From positions 1 to 41,822 of IMG/VR virus record IMGVR_UViG_3300012357_000004: a DNA stretch of 41,822 nucleotides; one strand, 5' to 3'. The DNA is from a virus. Below the pieces are notes generated by a model. The model saw only the letters and a program-made list of their open reading frames with translations, made no database searches and had not been told where the DNA came from. Position numbers and translations under genes: made by a program. Positions 5,574 to 11,501 of this stretch are shown piece by piece (the first letter of the stretch is position 1; each line of letters begins with the position of its first letter).

Positions 5574-5899
5574 CCGACAAGGCGATGAGCGTTGCTAAAG
5601 AACTGACGCGCCGGTGTAGTCATCTATTTATTGATGACGGAGACGATCTTAGATTTTCTATTGCTAATGCTCTAGACAGCGCCCGCGCCGAAACCTTCGA
5701 GCAGACGAAGAGGGTGTGTGCGAAGGAATTAAACGATACGATTAATTACCACTATGACCAATATAAAAATGATTGTTCTGTCTGCGGAGCTATGCTTTCA
5801 AAATGTGAAAAAGATTGCATAATCCCTGATTTACTAAAACTTTCCAAGGAAATTCTCGCCCTCCCGCTCTCGGCGTTAGACAAGGAGAAAAGCATATGA
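5555..5899 (+). CDS. Hypothetical helical protein with CxxC, 114 aa
   Basis: TTGGAGGTAAAAAA precedes ATG 5555. Helices at residues 10-20 and 38-75, then CSVCGAMLSKCEKDC (four cysteines), then an LLKLSKEILALPL helix. It resembles the 'xxILALP' family of small phage early proteins. Stop overlaps ATG 5896 (ATGA). Role unknown. Confidence 0.7.
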   Translation: MSDNSMTDKAMSVAKELTRRCSHLFIDDGDDLRFSIANALDSARAETFEQTKRVCAKELNDTINYHYDQYKNDCSVCGAMLSKCEKDCIIPDLLKLSKEILALPLSALDKEKSI

Positions 5900-6333
5900 A
5901 TGAAGAGGCGCCGCAAGAAAATACAGATACCGTTCTTTGGAAAGAAAAACATAGCGATCATTGGGGTTCATTCGATGATTTCCTTTTTGTTGCTTCTCAT
6001 GGAGGGATTGGCATCAACGTGGCAGGATCAGTTTATGTCCAATCTCTAAAAGCGTGGCATTCTCAAATTGACCAACTTGCCTCCGCGACCGCGAGGGTGA
6101 AAGAATTAGAAGAGAAAAACAGTTTACTCCAAGAAGTATGTGATAATTGGTGCGGGCGTACCACTAGTGTCCAAATTCACCAAGATAAAATTAAGCTACT
6201 TGAAGCTGAGCGGGACCGGATGAAAGAGGCGTTGGAGAGTTTACATTCTGGTTGCCCTACTTGCGAGAAGGGACGTTTACCTTGTCCTGCCAAATCCGCG
6301 TTAGACGAAAAGACGGAGGGGAAGGCGATATGA
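5896..6333 (+). CDS. Hypothetical coiled-coil protein with C-terminal Cys cluster, 145 aa
   Basis: N-terminal 50 residues carry aromatic beta-like segments (DHWGSFDDFLFVASHGG), then a long coiled coil with KVKELEEKN-type heptads and IKLLEAERDRMKEALESL, ending SGCPTCEKGRLPCP. Phage early operons often encode such 'AERDRMKEAL' proteins of unknown function. ATG overlaps the upstream stop and its stop overlaps 6330 (ATGA both sides). The cysteine end may bind metal. Confidence 0.7.
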   Translation: MNEEAPQENTDTVLWKEKHSDHWGSFDDFLFVASHGGIGINVAGSVYVQSLKAWHSQIDQLASATARVKELEEKNSLLQEVCDNWCGRTTSVQIHQDKIKLLEAERDRMKEALESLHSGCPTCEKGRLPCPAKSALDEKTEGKAI

Positions 6334-6599
6334 AAGTTCTGAACGAATACGATAACCATCACTATATTCAAGAATTTGAAAAGTCGGATTTATTTTGCCC
6401 CCACTGCGGAACAAAAGAAGTTTGGGAAGAGCAAAGCGAAGGCGATTATTACACTGGCCCAGATTTTATCTGTGCGACTTGCAGCCATGAATTTTCAATT
6501 CAAGGGCCTAGGCTAAAGGATTCCACTACTTTCTTGAAAAAATTAGATCAACTAAGGAGTGGGATTACATTGGAACCCACTACCCCGCAAGGACACTGA
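6330..6599 (+). CDS. Zinc-ribbon protein, 89 aa
   Basis: ATG 6330 overlaps the upstream stop (ATGA); the longer frame from 6252 is a shadow of that gene. FCPHCGTKEVW and FICATCSHEFSIQG form a classical CxxC-x(n)-CxxC zinc ribbon split by an acidic loop with YYTGPD. The C-terminal 30 residues are helical and charged. Small phage zinc ribbons of this type often bind DNA or RNA, but no partner is evident. Confidence 0.75.
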   Translation: MKVLNEYDNHHYIQEFEKSDLFCPHCGTKEVWEEQSEGDYYTGPDFICATCSHEFSIQGPRLKDSTTFLKKLDQLRSGITLEPTTPQGH

Positions 6600-6632
6600 T
6601 ATGGAAACCCCCGACCTGTTGGAGGCGAGAGA

Positions 6633-7106
6633 ATGAGCGATTACCCTATGAAACAGATATTGCCATGCGACGAAGCTGTAAAGCTGGCCCATGACACGAT
6701 TTCCCCAATGCGAAGCGATCATACGACGTGGGACGCCGCGATGACAGCCAACGCGTATGCTGTTGATAAAATAATTAAGGAACGCGATGCGCTCAAGGCA
6801 GAGTTGGGGAGATCCGTTGTATTGGCAGAGAAAAACAGGGCTGACCGCGACCTCTGGAAGATGAGATCAGATGATGCAGAGAAAGAAATACTAAGACTGC
6901 ATGATGATCGAAAACGCTGGGCATCCCGTGCGGAAGCTCTGGCGGGGGCGTTAGAATCCTCGCAGAAGGAACTAAAATTATATCTAGGCGATGTAGGGGA
7001 ATGCGACCATTCTGTTGGTATCTGTTCTTGTGATTTAATTCGCTTGATTGAAGCCAATGAAGGTGCTCTTTCCTTCCGCTCCGCCACGCAAAAGGAGGGA
7101 ATATAA
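6633..7106 (+). CDS. Coiled-coil hypothetical protein, 157 aa
   Basis: GGAGGCGAGA precedes ATG 6633. Residues 25-50 form a helix with HTTWDAAMTANAYAV; residues 48-115 are a long coiled coil (IIKERDALKAELGRS, EKEILRLHDDRKRWASRAEA). The end has ECDHSVGICSCDLIRLIE with three Cys and one His. Two long minus-strand open frames over this region were rejected as shadows because this frame has the SD and the operon position. Function unknown. Confidence 0.7.
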   Translation: MSDYPMKQILPCDEAVKLAHDTISPMRSDHTTWDAAMTANAYAVDKIIKERDALKAELGRSVVLAEKNRADRDLWKMRSDDAEKEILRLHDDRKRWASRAEALAGALESSQKELKLYLGDVGECDHSVGICSCDLIRLIEANEGALSFRSATQKEGI

Positions 7107-7107
7107 A

Positions 7108-7209
7108 ATGAATAGATGTCCTGTTTGCGGAGGCAGTATGATGAATGGTATTTGCAATAAACCAACATGTACTAGGGGCCTTCCCTATCCAAAGGAGAAA
7201 CAGACATGA
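7108..7209 (+). CDS. Zinc-knuckle micro-protein, 33 aa
   Basis: AAAGGAGGGAATATAAA leads into ATG 7108. MNRCPVCGGSMMNGICNKPTC is a compact four-cysteine zinc knuckle. The stop overlaps the next start (ATGA). Too short for family assignment, but SD, coupling and motif agree. Confidence 0.6.
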   Translation: MNRCPVCGGSMMNGICNKPTCTRGLPYPKEKQT

Positions 7210-7403
7210 CGAATCCAAATGATAACGCATTTCCTTGGAATGACGTAGGTCCACATCCTGGTCTCACCAAGCGCGAATACTTTTTTTGTGAGGCTCTTAA
7301 AGTTGTAGCGATACTTCCTCATCCAAGGTTAAAGAGCGACTATATTAAAGAAGCCTCTGAACTTATGGATATGATGATTGCCGAACTGAATAAAAAGCCA
7401 TGA
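7206..7403 (+). CDS. Phage 'GLTKREYF' family protein, 65 aa
   Basis: Contains HPGLTKREYFFCEALKVV and a C-terminal ELMDMMIAELNKKP helix, the signature of a very common small phage/prophage family (usual form 'GLTKREYFAA.A...A.AMIAEL'). Function unknown. An SD (AAAGGAGAAA) lies in the upstream gene. This is the last gene of the first rightward cluster before the 7464-7511 hairpin. Confidence 0.75.
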   Translation: MTNPNDNAFPWNDVGPHPGLTKREYFFCEALKVVAILPHPRLKSDYIKEASELMDMMIAELNKKP

Positions 7404-7463
7404 AAGATTTGGTAAAGTTGCTGGGTGTTTCCAAATTCGCAGGCTGACTAGATTTCTTTAGAC

Positions 7464-7511
7464 CCTGATCCCATTGGGTTTGGAGTGTGTCCTCCTTTTC
7501 AATGGGTCAGG
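7464..7511 (+). promoter_or_regulatory. Hairpin between early operon and lipoprotein gene
   Basis: CCTGA-CCCATTG (7464-7468, 7470-7476) pairs with CAATGGG-TCAGG (7500-7511): 12 bp with one bulged T. No T-run follows, so it is not a simple intrinsic terminator. It ends 10 bases before the lipoprotein start and may limit read-through or translation. Confidence 0.5.
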
Positions 7512-7521
7512 ATTTAAGGAA

Positions 7522-7704
7522 ATGAGATACTATCTGCTATTTTTTCTATTGTTTTTGTCAGGGTGCTCCAATATTCCTTTAGACCGCAACCCTGTGGTAG
7601 AAGGTAAGAATTGGAGCCATTACGGAACGGTGTATACGCCCCCCCAAAAAGAGCCGGGGAAAGAACCGCAAACAAATCCTAAGTTTTACTCTTCCACTCC
7701 CTAA
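7522..7704 (+). CDS. Small phage lipoprotein, 60 aa
   Basis: ATG 7522 follows AAGGAA; the longer frame from 7474 runs back into the hairpin. The N-terminus MRYYLLFFLLFLSGC is a clear lipoprotein signal with lipobox LSGC (lipidated Cys at about 15), followed by a Pro-rich tail. Phage lipoproteins of this size are often lysogenic-conversion or superinfection-exclusion factors (for example T5 Llp) or outer spanins. The location away from the lysis genes favours exclusion, which is inference. The 3' end overlaps the convergent gene at 7679. Confidence 0.65.
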   Translation: MRYYLLFFLLFLSGCSNIPLDRNPVVEGKNWSHYGTVYTPPQKEPGKEPQTNPKFYSSTP

Positions 7705-8023
7705 GCGCCCACATTCCGCGCCCCTTTCGCACCAAATCCTTTTTCATCCTTCCACGTTTGCTCATGATGGTCTGAATACTGGCCCCTGTAGCCTCAACAC
7801 CTGCTGCCTGAACGGCCTCCCTAAGCTGTGCGCTGGTCTGCTTAGCGCCGGTCTTGCGTAGGTGGGCGATAATAGCTCCTATGATGGTTTGGCCTGGTTT
7901 GTTGGCCGGATGAGTCCTTGGCCTATCCCCGTTCGTATTTAGGGCACGCAGGGAATCCAGGGCATCCTGGTATGGCCGGATCTTGGCTTCTAGCTCTTTA
8001 ATGGTCTGCTGTATGCTGTTCAT
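7679..8023 (-). CDS. Winged-helix-like DNA-binding protein, 114 aa
   Basis: Residues 1-30 are a helix (QTIKELEAKIRPYQDALDSL). From about 44, GQTIIGAIIAHLRKTGAKQT then QLREAVQAAGVEATGASIQTI and GRGMWALREW form a helix-turn-helix plus wing, as in small regulators. GGAGGGTTAACC precedes ATG 8023. It lies next to the integrase, so it could be the lysogeny regulator; no CI-like protein was seen. Convergent with, and overlapping, the lipoprotein gene. Confidence 0.65.
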   Translation of the reverse strand: MNSIQQTIKELEAKIRPYQDALDSLRALNTNGDRPRTHPANKPGQTIIGAIIAHLRKTGAKQTSAQLREAVQAAGVEATGASIQTIMSKRGRMKKDLVRKGRGMWALREWKSKT

Positions 8024-8065
8024 GGTTAACCCTCCTAGTTTTTATAGAACCAAATTGGAACCAAT

Positions 8066-8106
8066 ACCGTCGTAGAAAAGTCATCCCTCATGACTATACC
8101 GACGGT
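8066..8106. promoter_or_regulatory. Two-tier palindrome between integrase and regulator gene
   Basis: ACCGTCG (8066-8072) pairs with CGACGGT (8100-8106), and inside it AGTCAT (8079-8084) with ATGACT (8090-8095). It lies in the 189-base gap downstream of the integrase and upstream of the winged-helix gene, so it could be that gene's operator or part of attP arms. No other gene is seen in the gap. Confidence 0.5.
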
Positions 8107-8212
8107 GGGTCATTTTCTCGTCGTAAAGCTCTTTTTTGCCTGTTCTCCGTCTCATTTATCAGTTCTCTTGAGGTTGTTTTAGGTCGCTCAAGGATGCAAG
8201 TCATAGACACAA

Positions 8213-9262
8213 TCAGGAACCAAGGTCTGGGAGTTCATCGACGGCCTGTCTGCGTGCGTGAGGCAATAGATGTGCGTAGATTTGGGTGCTCTTAGGGTCT
8301 GAATGTCCCATGAGTTCCCCTATTTGGATTAAGTTCACTTTTCCCGAAGAGGCTAAATGCGCTCCGTAGGTATGCCGGAACTTATGAGCGGAGACATTAA
8401 AACTGGCGCGCGAGGAAAGGTCCGAAAAATAATACCAGTACGTTCCCGTAGAAAGCATTTCGGGTCCTAGAACCAATCCAGTGCCAACTAGAAAGCTTTT
8501 CAGGTGGTGTTCGAGGTCTTTAGGCATATCCACATAACGTTCTTTTGGTTTATTTGGCTTTGAGCCTTTGACTTGCCAATAGTTCCGTCTATGCTTGCAT
8601 TCGCGGCAAACGTCGCAGGGCTTGCCATGTATCCAAAGCGTTCGGTTATCAAAGTCGATGTCTTCGTAGCGAAGATGCCGGACCTCGCCAGACCGCAATC
8701 CCGTACGGGCCATCAAAAGTGCTGCTGTGTAAAAAGGTTCCTTGCAGAGGGTTAGGACTTTCTTAAGTTCCTCCACCGTAAAATAATGCAGCCTGGGAGG
8801 AGATTTATAGGTACGCACGCCATGCCAGGGCTGCGGGGCAATATATTTCCAGGACTCGGCTGTCTTCATGGCTGTTTTGAGGTAAACAATATAAGTCGTA
8901 ATCGCGGAAGGCTTGTAGCCTGCTGTTTTCCATTTGATCTTCAAATCTTCCATTAATTCCGGCGTAATTTCAGCGATCCTATTAATAGAGGAAAACTCTT
9001 CTAGCCGCGAAAAGGCGAGGGATGTCTTACGGTGAGTGTGCAAGCTTTTCTCATTTTTCACGAATTCCAGGTATTTGTTTTTGAAATTATTGAGACTGGT
9101 ATTCTTTGGGATAAGCCCCAATCTGCGGGCACGGAGGGATTCTCTGAAATCCTGATAAAGACTCTTGGCGATGCGCTCGTTCTTGTCCAGGGCCCGGCGG
9201 ATGCGGTGTCCGCTATCCCAATCGTCGGTATACCACATCTTCCCGCGCTTAATCATTGCCAT
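8213..9262 (-). CDS. int: Tyrosine-family site-specific integrase
   Basis: Start at ATG 9262, six bases after GAGGG; the open frame extends to 9364. The 349-residue protein has an N-terminal arm-binding region, a SAM-like core-binding domain (about 56-150) and a catalytic domain with Arg190 (TGLRSGE), HKFRH (His293, Arg296), GHSD (His320) and the nucleophile Tyr329 (YAHL). These are the R-H-R-H-Y residues of lambda-type integrases. An unusual CDVCRECKH segment (216-224) lies in the beta-hairpin region before the catalytic Arg/His box and could bind metal. It marks the phage as temperate; the attachment site was not identified. Confidence 0.93.
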   Translation of the reverse strand: MAMIKRGKMWYTDDWDSGHRIRRALDKNERIAKSLYQDFRESLRARRLGLIPKNTSLNNFKNKYLEFVKNEKSLHTHRKTSLAFSRLEEFSSINRIAEITPELMEDLKIKWKTAGYKPSAITTYIVYLKTAMKTAESWKYIAPQPWHGVRTYKSPPRLHYFTVEELKKVLTLCKEPFYTAALLMARTGLRSGEVRHLRYEDIDFDNRTLWIHGKPCDVCRECKHRRNYWQVKGSKPNKPKERYVDMPKDLEHHLKSFLVGTGLVLGPEMLSTGTYWYYFSDLSSRASFNVSAHKFRHTYGAHLASSGKVNLIQIGELMGHSDPKSTQIYAHLLPHARRQAVDELPDLGS

Positions 9263-9385
9263 GTTCATCCCTCTTGAACTATTTATTTTTGTTTCCTTGA
9301 CTCTTCTGGGTGAAGTGGTAAGATCGCTTCTTCCGCCATGATTGACAGCACCTTTCTTACCCACAAAAACAAATGCCTACTGAGA

Positions 9386-9550
9386 ATGAAAAACACTATT
9401 GACTTGCAGAGCGTCGATCTTTGGTTGGACGAAACGACTCTTTGTGCTCATGTAGGCCGCGCCGCCGCCGCTCTTGAAAAACTCCGAGAGTGGCAGGCGC
9501 AGCAGTCCCAACCAGATAAACAGATTTCTTTTGAACTGAAAGCTCTGTAG
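9386..9550 (+). CDS. Hypothetical helical protein, 54 aa (overlaps an opposite gene)
   Basis: Natural-looking composition (SVDLWLDETTLCAHVGRAAA then LEKLREWQAQQ), divergent from the integrase. It overlaps the C-terminal half of the minus-strand RHH gene by 155 bases. The antisense reading of its Ala run gives RRRR, as expected for a shadow, so this frame may be the real one over 9396-9550. SD weak (CTGAGA). Confidence 0.4.
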   Translation: MKNTIDLQSVDLWLDETTLCAHVGRAAAALEKLREWQAQQSQPDKQISFELKAL

Positions 9551-9689
9551 TCTTTCGATAGGGCGCAATCCCTAGCAATCCCAAATTCCGCAAGTACGTG
9601 CCCGTCGCCAAATTAAATGATTTGGCGTGTGAATTTATTTGGTCGAATTGCTCGACGGTACATTCAAACTTTATTTGTTTTTTCTTCAT
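9396..9689 (-). CDS. Ribbon-helix-helix (Arc/MobC-like) DNA-binding protein
   Basis: The first 43 residues, with KKKQIKFECTVEQFDQINSH and FNLATGTYLRNLGL, fit an RHH fold: a beta-strand, helix A, then a 'hxxSxYLRxhG' helix B as in MobC/Arc proteins. The remaining 50 residues look low-quality (ERRRRGLHEHKES) and lie over an opposite gene, so the true protein may be shorter in effect. It starts 17 bases from the promoter/operator at 9706-9742 and transcribes away from it, an expected place for an autoregulating switch repressor. Confidence 0.55.
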   Translation of the reverse strand: MKKKQIKFECTVEQFDQINSHAKSFNLATGTYLRNLGLLGIAPYRKTTELSVQKKSVYLVGTAAPATLGVFQERRRRGLHEHKESFRPTKDRRSASQ

Positions 9690-9705
9690 TCTTTAAAAAT
9701 AACCA

Positions 9706-9742
9706 TTGACAGACTAGTACTAATACGGTACTGTTCCAGTAC
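9706..9742 (+). promoter_or_regulatory. Promoter with overlapping operator palindrome
   Basis: TTGACA (9706-9711), 17 bases, TACTGT (9729-9734). The palindrome GTACTG-ttc-CAGTAC (9728-9742) covers the -10 and start point; AGTAC also occurs at 9716-9720. A dimeric regulator, possibly the adjacent RHH protein, could block it. It would drive the excisionase operon. Confidence 0.7.
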
Positions 9743-9762
9743 GGTCGTAACAGTTGTAAAAA

Positions 9763-9906
9763 AGTGAGGGCTTTATGGAAATAACGAGGGGAACATATGG
9801 AACGACAATCTGACGCGAAGCTAAACAGCCGAGCGTCTTTTTTATTGCCCGTCCTGGCCCTCGTGGAAGCCCTCACTAGCATTCACAACCCAGGGCGGGC
9901 TACTTT
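9763..9906 (+). ncRNA. Candidate structured leader/small RNA with two terminator-like hairpins
   Basis: Starts about 20 bases after the predicted transcript start. Closing stem AGTGAGGGCTT (9763-9773) with AAGCCCTCACT (9867-9877); nested ACGAGGG (9784-9790) with CCCTCGT (9858-9864); inner hairpin GACGC/GCGTC (9812-9837) followed by TTTTTT; and a competing 11-bp stem 9847-9857 with 9890-9900 (one G-U) followed by TACTTTTTT. Either a free RNA or an attenuator before the excisionase operon. Structure read by eye only. Confidence 0.45.
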
Positions 9907-9943
9907 TTTGCCTTCCCATTATAGCAACCTACAGAGGCTTTGA
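9797..9943 (+). CDS. Possible leader ORF, 48 aa
   Basis: ATG 9797 has a strong GAGGGGAACAT ribosome site and the frame runs to 9943, but it covers all the hairpins of the candidate RNA, so its codons may be incidental. It could be the translated leader of an attenuator. Composition (RASFLLPVLALVEAL) allows one weak hydrophobic helix. Confidence 0.3.
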   Translation: MERQSDAKLNSRASFLLPVLALVEALTSIHNPGRATFLPSHYSNLQRL

Positions 9944-9989
9944 AAGGCCTAAAAAAGCCTAGAACGAACTACCTAGGGAGGTATGGGAC

Positions 9990-10181
9990 TTGGAAAACGA
10001 CGATAAAGAGCCGCAAGTATATACGGCACGGGAACTGGCGAAGATCCTCTATCGGGACCAATGGACAAAATCAAGCCACAGGGCGATTGAGCAGATGTGC
10101 CGGAATGGGAAATTTAAAGGTGCAATCAAACTGGGAGGGAAAGCCGGATGGCGTATCCCAAGGAAAGTCCTTGGAAACTAA
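9990..10181 (+). CDS. Excisionase-like MerR/HTH-17 protein, 63 aa
   Basis: TTG start at 9990 seven bases after GGAGGT. The sequence YTARELAKILYRDQWTKSSH then AIEQMCRNGKFKGAIKLGGK and GWRIPRKVL is the winged-helix 'TxxELAxxL...GxxxGAxKxGxxWRIPxxxL' pattern of excisionases (HTH_17). Such proteins bend DNA to direct integrase toward excision. It is the first recognisable gene of the second rightward operon, opposite in direction to the integrase, as expected. Confidence 0.8.
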   Translation: MENDDKEPQVYTARELAKILYRDQWTKSSHRAIEQMCRNGKFKGAIKLGGKAGWRIPRKVLGN

Positions 10182-10191
10182 GGAGGCTTCT

Positions 10192-10338
10192 ATGGAAAGC
10201 AACTTTGGACCTTATATGGTGTCATGCGAAAAGCTGAACATCAGCTTCAAATGCTGGACGCGGGAAGGCATTCTGGCCTATGTGAATGCCATCATCGAAA
10301 AGGGCGGCTGGCCGTCCGTGACGAAGGTAGCGGCATGA
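10192..10338 (+). CDS. Hypothetical protein, 48 aa
   Basis: AAGGAGGCTTCT precedes ATG 10192; the longer frame from 9940 is a shadow of the excisionase gene. Sequence MESNFGPYMVSCEKLNISFK followed by CWTREGILAYVNAIIEKGGW: a beta-hairpin and helix. Its stop overlaps the next start (ATGA). Not recognised. Confidence 0.6.
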   Translation: MESNFGPYMVSCEKLNISFKCWTREGILAYVNAIIEKGGWPSVTKVAA

Positions 10339-10517
10339 TCGAATTCCTCCGTATCCCTCGCATTCCGATTGACGAATGCAGGAAGCGTCGGTTTCGTCGT
10401 ATGTTATGGCACTTCTTTGACGACTATAACGGCGATATTGTGCTATTGGGCTGGTGTGCATCATGGCTAGTTGTGGGTGTCGTAATTTTCTGGATCTATG
10501 GCACATGGCCGAGATAA
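10335..10517 (+). CDS. Small inner-membrane protein, 60 aa
   Basis: ATG 10335 overlaps the upstream stop (ATGA). Residues 1-30 are basic (ECRKRRFRRMLWHFFDDY); residues 36-55 are a single membrane span (LLGWCASWLVVGVVIFWIYG). Small one-span protein of unknown role in the early operon. Confidence 0.55.
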   Translation: MIEFLRIPRIPIDECRKRRFRRMLWHFFDDYNGDIVLLGWCASWLVVGVVIFWIYGTWPR

Positions 10518-10660
10518 AGCGCATTGCTTGCTTATTCGGTGGCTACTGGCGTTGGTGTGGTCCTCCTAACATCCGTGCCCACAACCTCTGCACGCTTCGT
10601 ATGGAATTGATGTGTTTGTGCGCCCTCTATCGACAAGAACGAAAGGAGCAAATGAAATGA
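10505..10660 (+). CDS. Hypothetical Cys-rich protein, 51 aa
   Basis: Proposed ATG 10505 lies just inside the end of the membrane-protein gene. Sequence MAEIKRIACLFGGYWRWCGP then NLCTLRMELMCLCALY, five cysteines. No clear SD. Its stop overlaps ATG 10657 (ATGA), which supports it. Low confidence on function and start. Confidence 0.4.
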   Translation: MAEIKRIACLFGGYWRWCGPPNIRAHNLCTLRMELMCLCALYRQERKEQMK

Positions 10661-10809
10661 AAACAACCGATGAGAAAATAGATAGGGAATACGAAAATCT
10701 CCAGAAAATATTCTTTATTCAAAAACGCCTGTCCGAACGCGAGGGGATTATTCGCAATAAACTTCAACGCCTCGAAAACCAAGCCGAACGCGAAAGGCAG
10801 AAGGTTTGA
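10657..10809 (+). CDS. Charged coiled-coil protein, 50 aa
   Basis: AAAGGAGCAAATGAA precedes ATG 10657. Almost entirely one charged helix (EYENLQKIFFIQKRLSEREG, KLQRLENQAERERQ). The stop overlaps TTG 10806 (TTGA). Common type of phage micro-protein; role unknown. Confidence 0.55.
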   Translation: MKTTDEKIDREYENLQKIFFIQKRLSEREGIIRNKLQRLENQAERERQKV

Positions 10810-10982
10810 GAACCCCGCTCGAAATTGCTGTCTATGCTTTGAAGGAAATCATGGACACGGAAAAGTCCGCCAACTTTGGTTGGCAAGCCGCGCAGAACAT
10901 GGCCAGTATTTCTAAGCGAGCATTACAGGACATAAGTGACGCGCAAATTGAACAAGCCGAGCGCGAGAGGATGGCGGGATGA
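10806..10982 (+). CDS. Hypothetical 'TPLEIAVYAL' protein, 58 aa
   Basis: TTG start overlaps the preceding stop as TTGA with AGAAGG in front. The opening TPLEIAVYALKEIMD resembles small phage proteins beginning 'TPLDIA..AL..I'. Otherwise a helical, charged protein. Its stop overlaps ATG 10979. Function unknown. Confidence 0.55.
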   Translation: MRTPLEIAVYALKEIMDTEKSANFGWQAAQNMASISKRALQDISDAQIEQAERERMAG

Positions 10983-11044
10983 GTATTGAAATTTTGCTGG
11001 GTGTTATTATTGGGATTCTTTTGTTCATAGTAACACGTCTATGA
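10979..11044 (+). CDS. Single-span membrane micropeptide, 21 aa
   Basis: MSIEILLGVIIGILLFIVTR plus Leu: almost the whole peptide is one membrane span. ATGA overlaps at both ends tie it into the operon, much as for the peptides at 1295 and 502. Function unknown. Confidence 0.5.
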   Translation: MSIEILLGVIIGILLFIVTRL

Positions 11045-11139
11045 CAACCCCACGCGATCAACGGCAGATTGACGAGAGCATCGAGACGGATATTGATGCG
11101 TGGATTGAGGAGGAGAACGAAAATGAAACGTCAACCTGA
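11041..11139 (+). CDS. Acidic micro-protein, 32 aa
   Basis: MTTPRDQRQIDESIETDIDA followed by WIEEENENETST: very acidic. ATG 11041 overlaps the membrane peptide stop (ATGA). It contains the ribosome site (GGAGGAGAAC) and start of the next gene. Acidic micro-proteins can be DNA mimics, but nothing here proves that. Confidence 0.4.
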   Translation: MTTPRDQRQIDESIETDIDAWIEEENENETST

Positions 11140-11293
11140 CGAACGGAAGATCAAGGGGTGCTGGTATGTCAAAAGAGAATGGCATAGATTTTGTTTACAA
11201 AAACGTGAAGAACAGCGAGATCAATACAAAAAAGAATTGGATGATTTGCAATCTGCTTTTAATTTTTGCGTTACTCGCTCGAAACAATTTTGA
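11123..11293 (+). CDS. Hypothetical basic coiled-coil protein, 56 aa
   Basis: GAGGAGGAGAACGAAA precedes ATG 11123; the frame before it is a shadow. Residues 1-25 are basic with GCWYVKREWHRFC; residues 26-48 form a charged helix (KREEQRDQYKKELDDLQSA). It is followed by the structured 208-base leader of the recombination genes. Not recognised. Confidence 0.55.
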   Translation: MKRQPDERKIKGCWYVKREWHRFCLQKREEQRDQYKKELDDLQSAFNFCVTRSKQF

Positions 11294-11305
11294 CCGCGCC
11301 AGGCC

Positions 11306-11450
11306 GGATTAGATTTTGGGGATGGTGAGCTTTTCGGATATAAGGGACGCTCCGGCTCCCATCCCCTTCGTTTTCAAGAGGATTAGATTTTGGGAGCCCT
11401 GCCACGGCGAAAGACGTGGTTCTCTTTCGGGACGCAAGAGGCTCCTTTTT
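11306..11450 (+). promoter_or_regulatory. Structured leader with a duplicated 15-mer and terminator-like three-way junction
   Basis: GGATTAGATTTTGGG occurs twice (11306-11320 and 11380-11394). Copy 1 runs into hairpin GGGGATGG (11318-11325) with CCATCCCC (11359-11366). Copy 2 runs into a stem GGAGC/GCTCC (11393-11397/11441-11445) enclosing CCACG/CGTGG and CTCTT/AAGAG hairpins and followed by TTTTT (11446-11450). Each repeat thus heads a hairpin. It stands before the Sak4 operon: tandem terminators or an attenuating leader. No other gene seen in 11294-11501. Confidence 0.5.
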
Positions 11451-11501
11451 CATTTTCAAGAGCCCGAGACGGCTATAAACTAAAACCATAGGAGAAACGG
11501 G

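Noticed and set aside
6719-7254. Two long minus-strand frames of about 150 codons
   Set aside because: They oppose the coiled-coil gene 6633-7106, which has an SD and operon continuity; the minus-strand sequences are Ser/Arg-rich shadows.
8024-8212. attP core
   Set aside because: The palindromes at 8066-8106 could be att arms, but no duplicated core or host match can be shown from this window alone.
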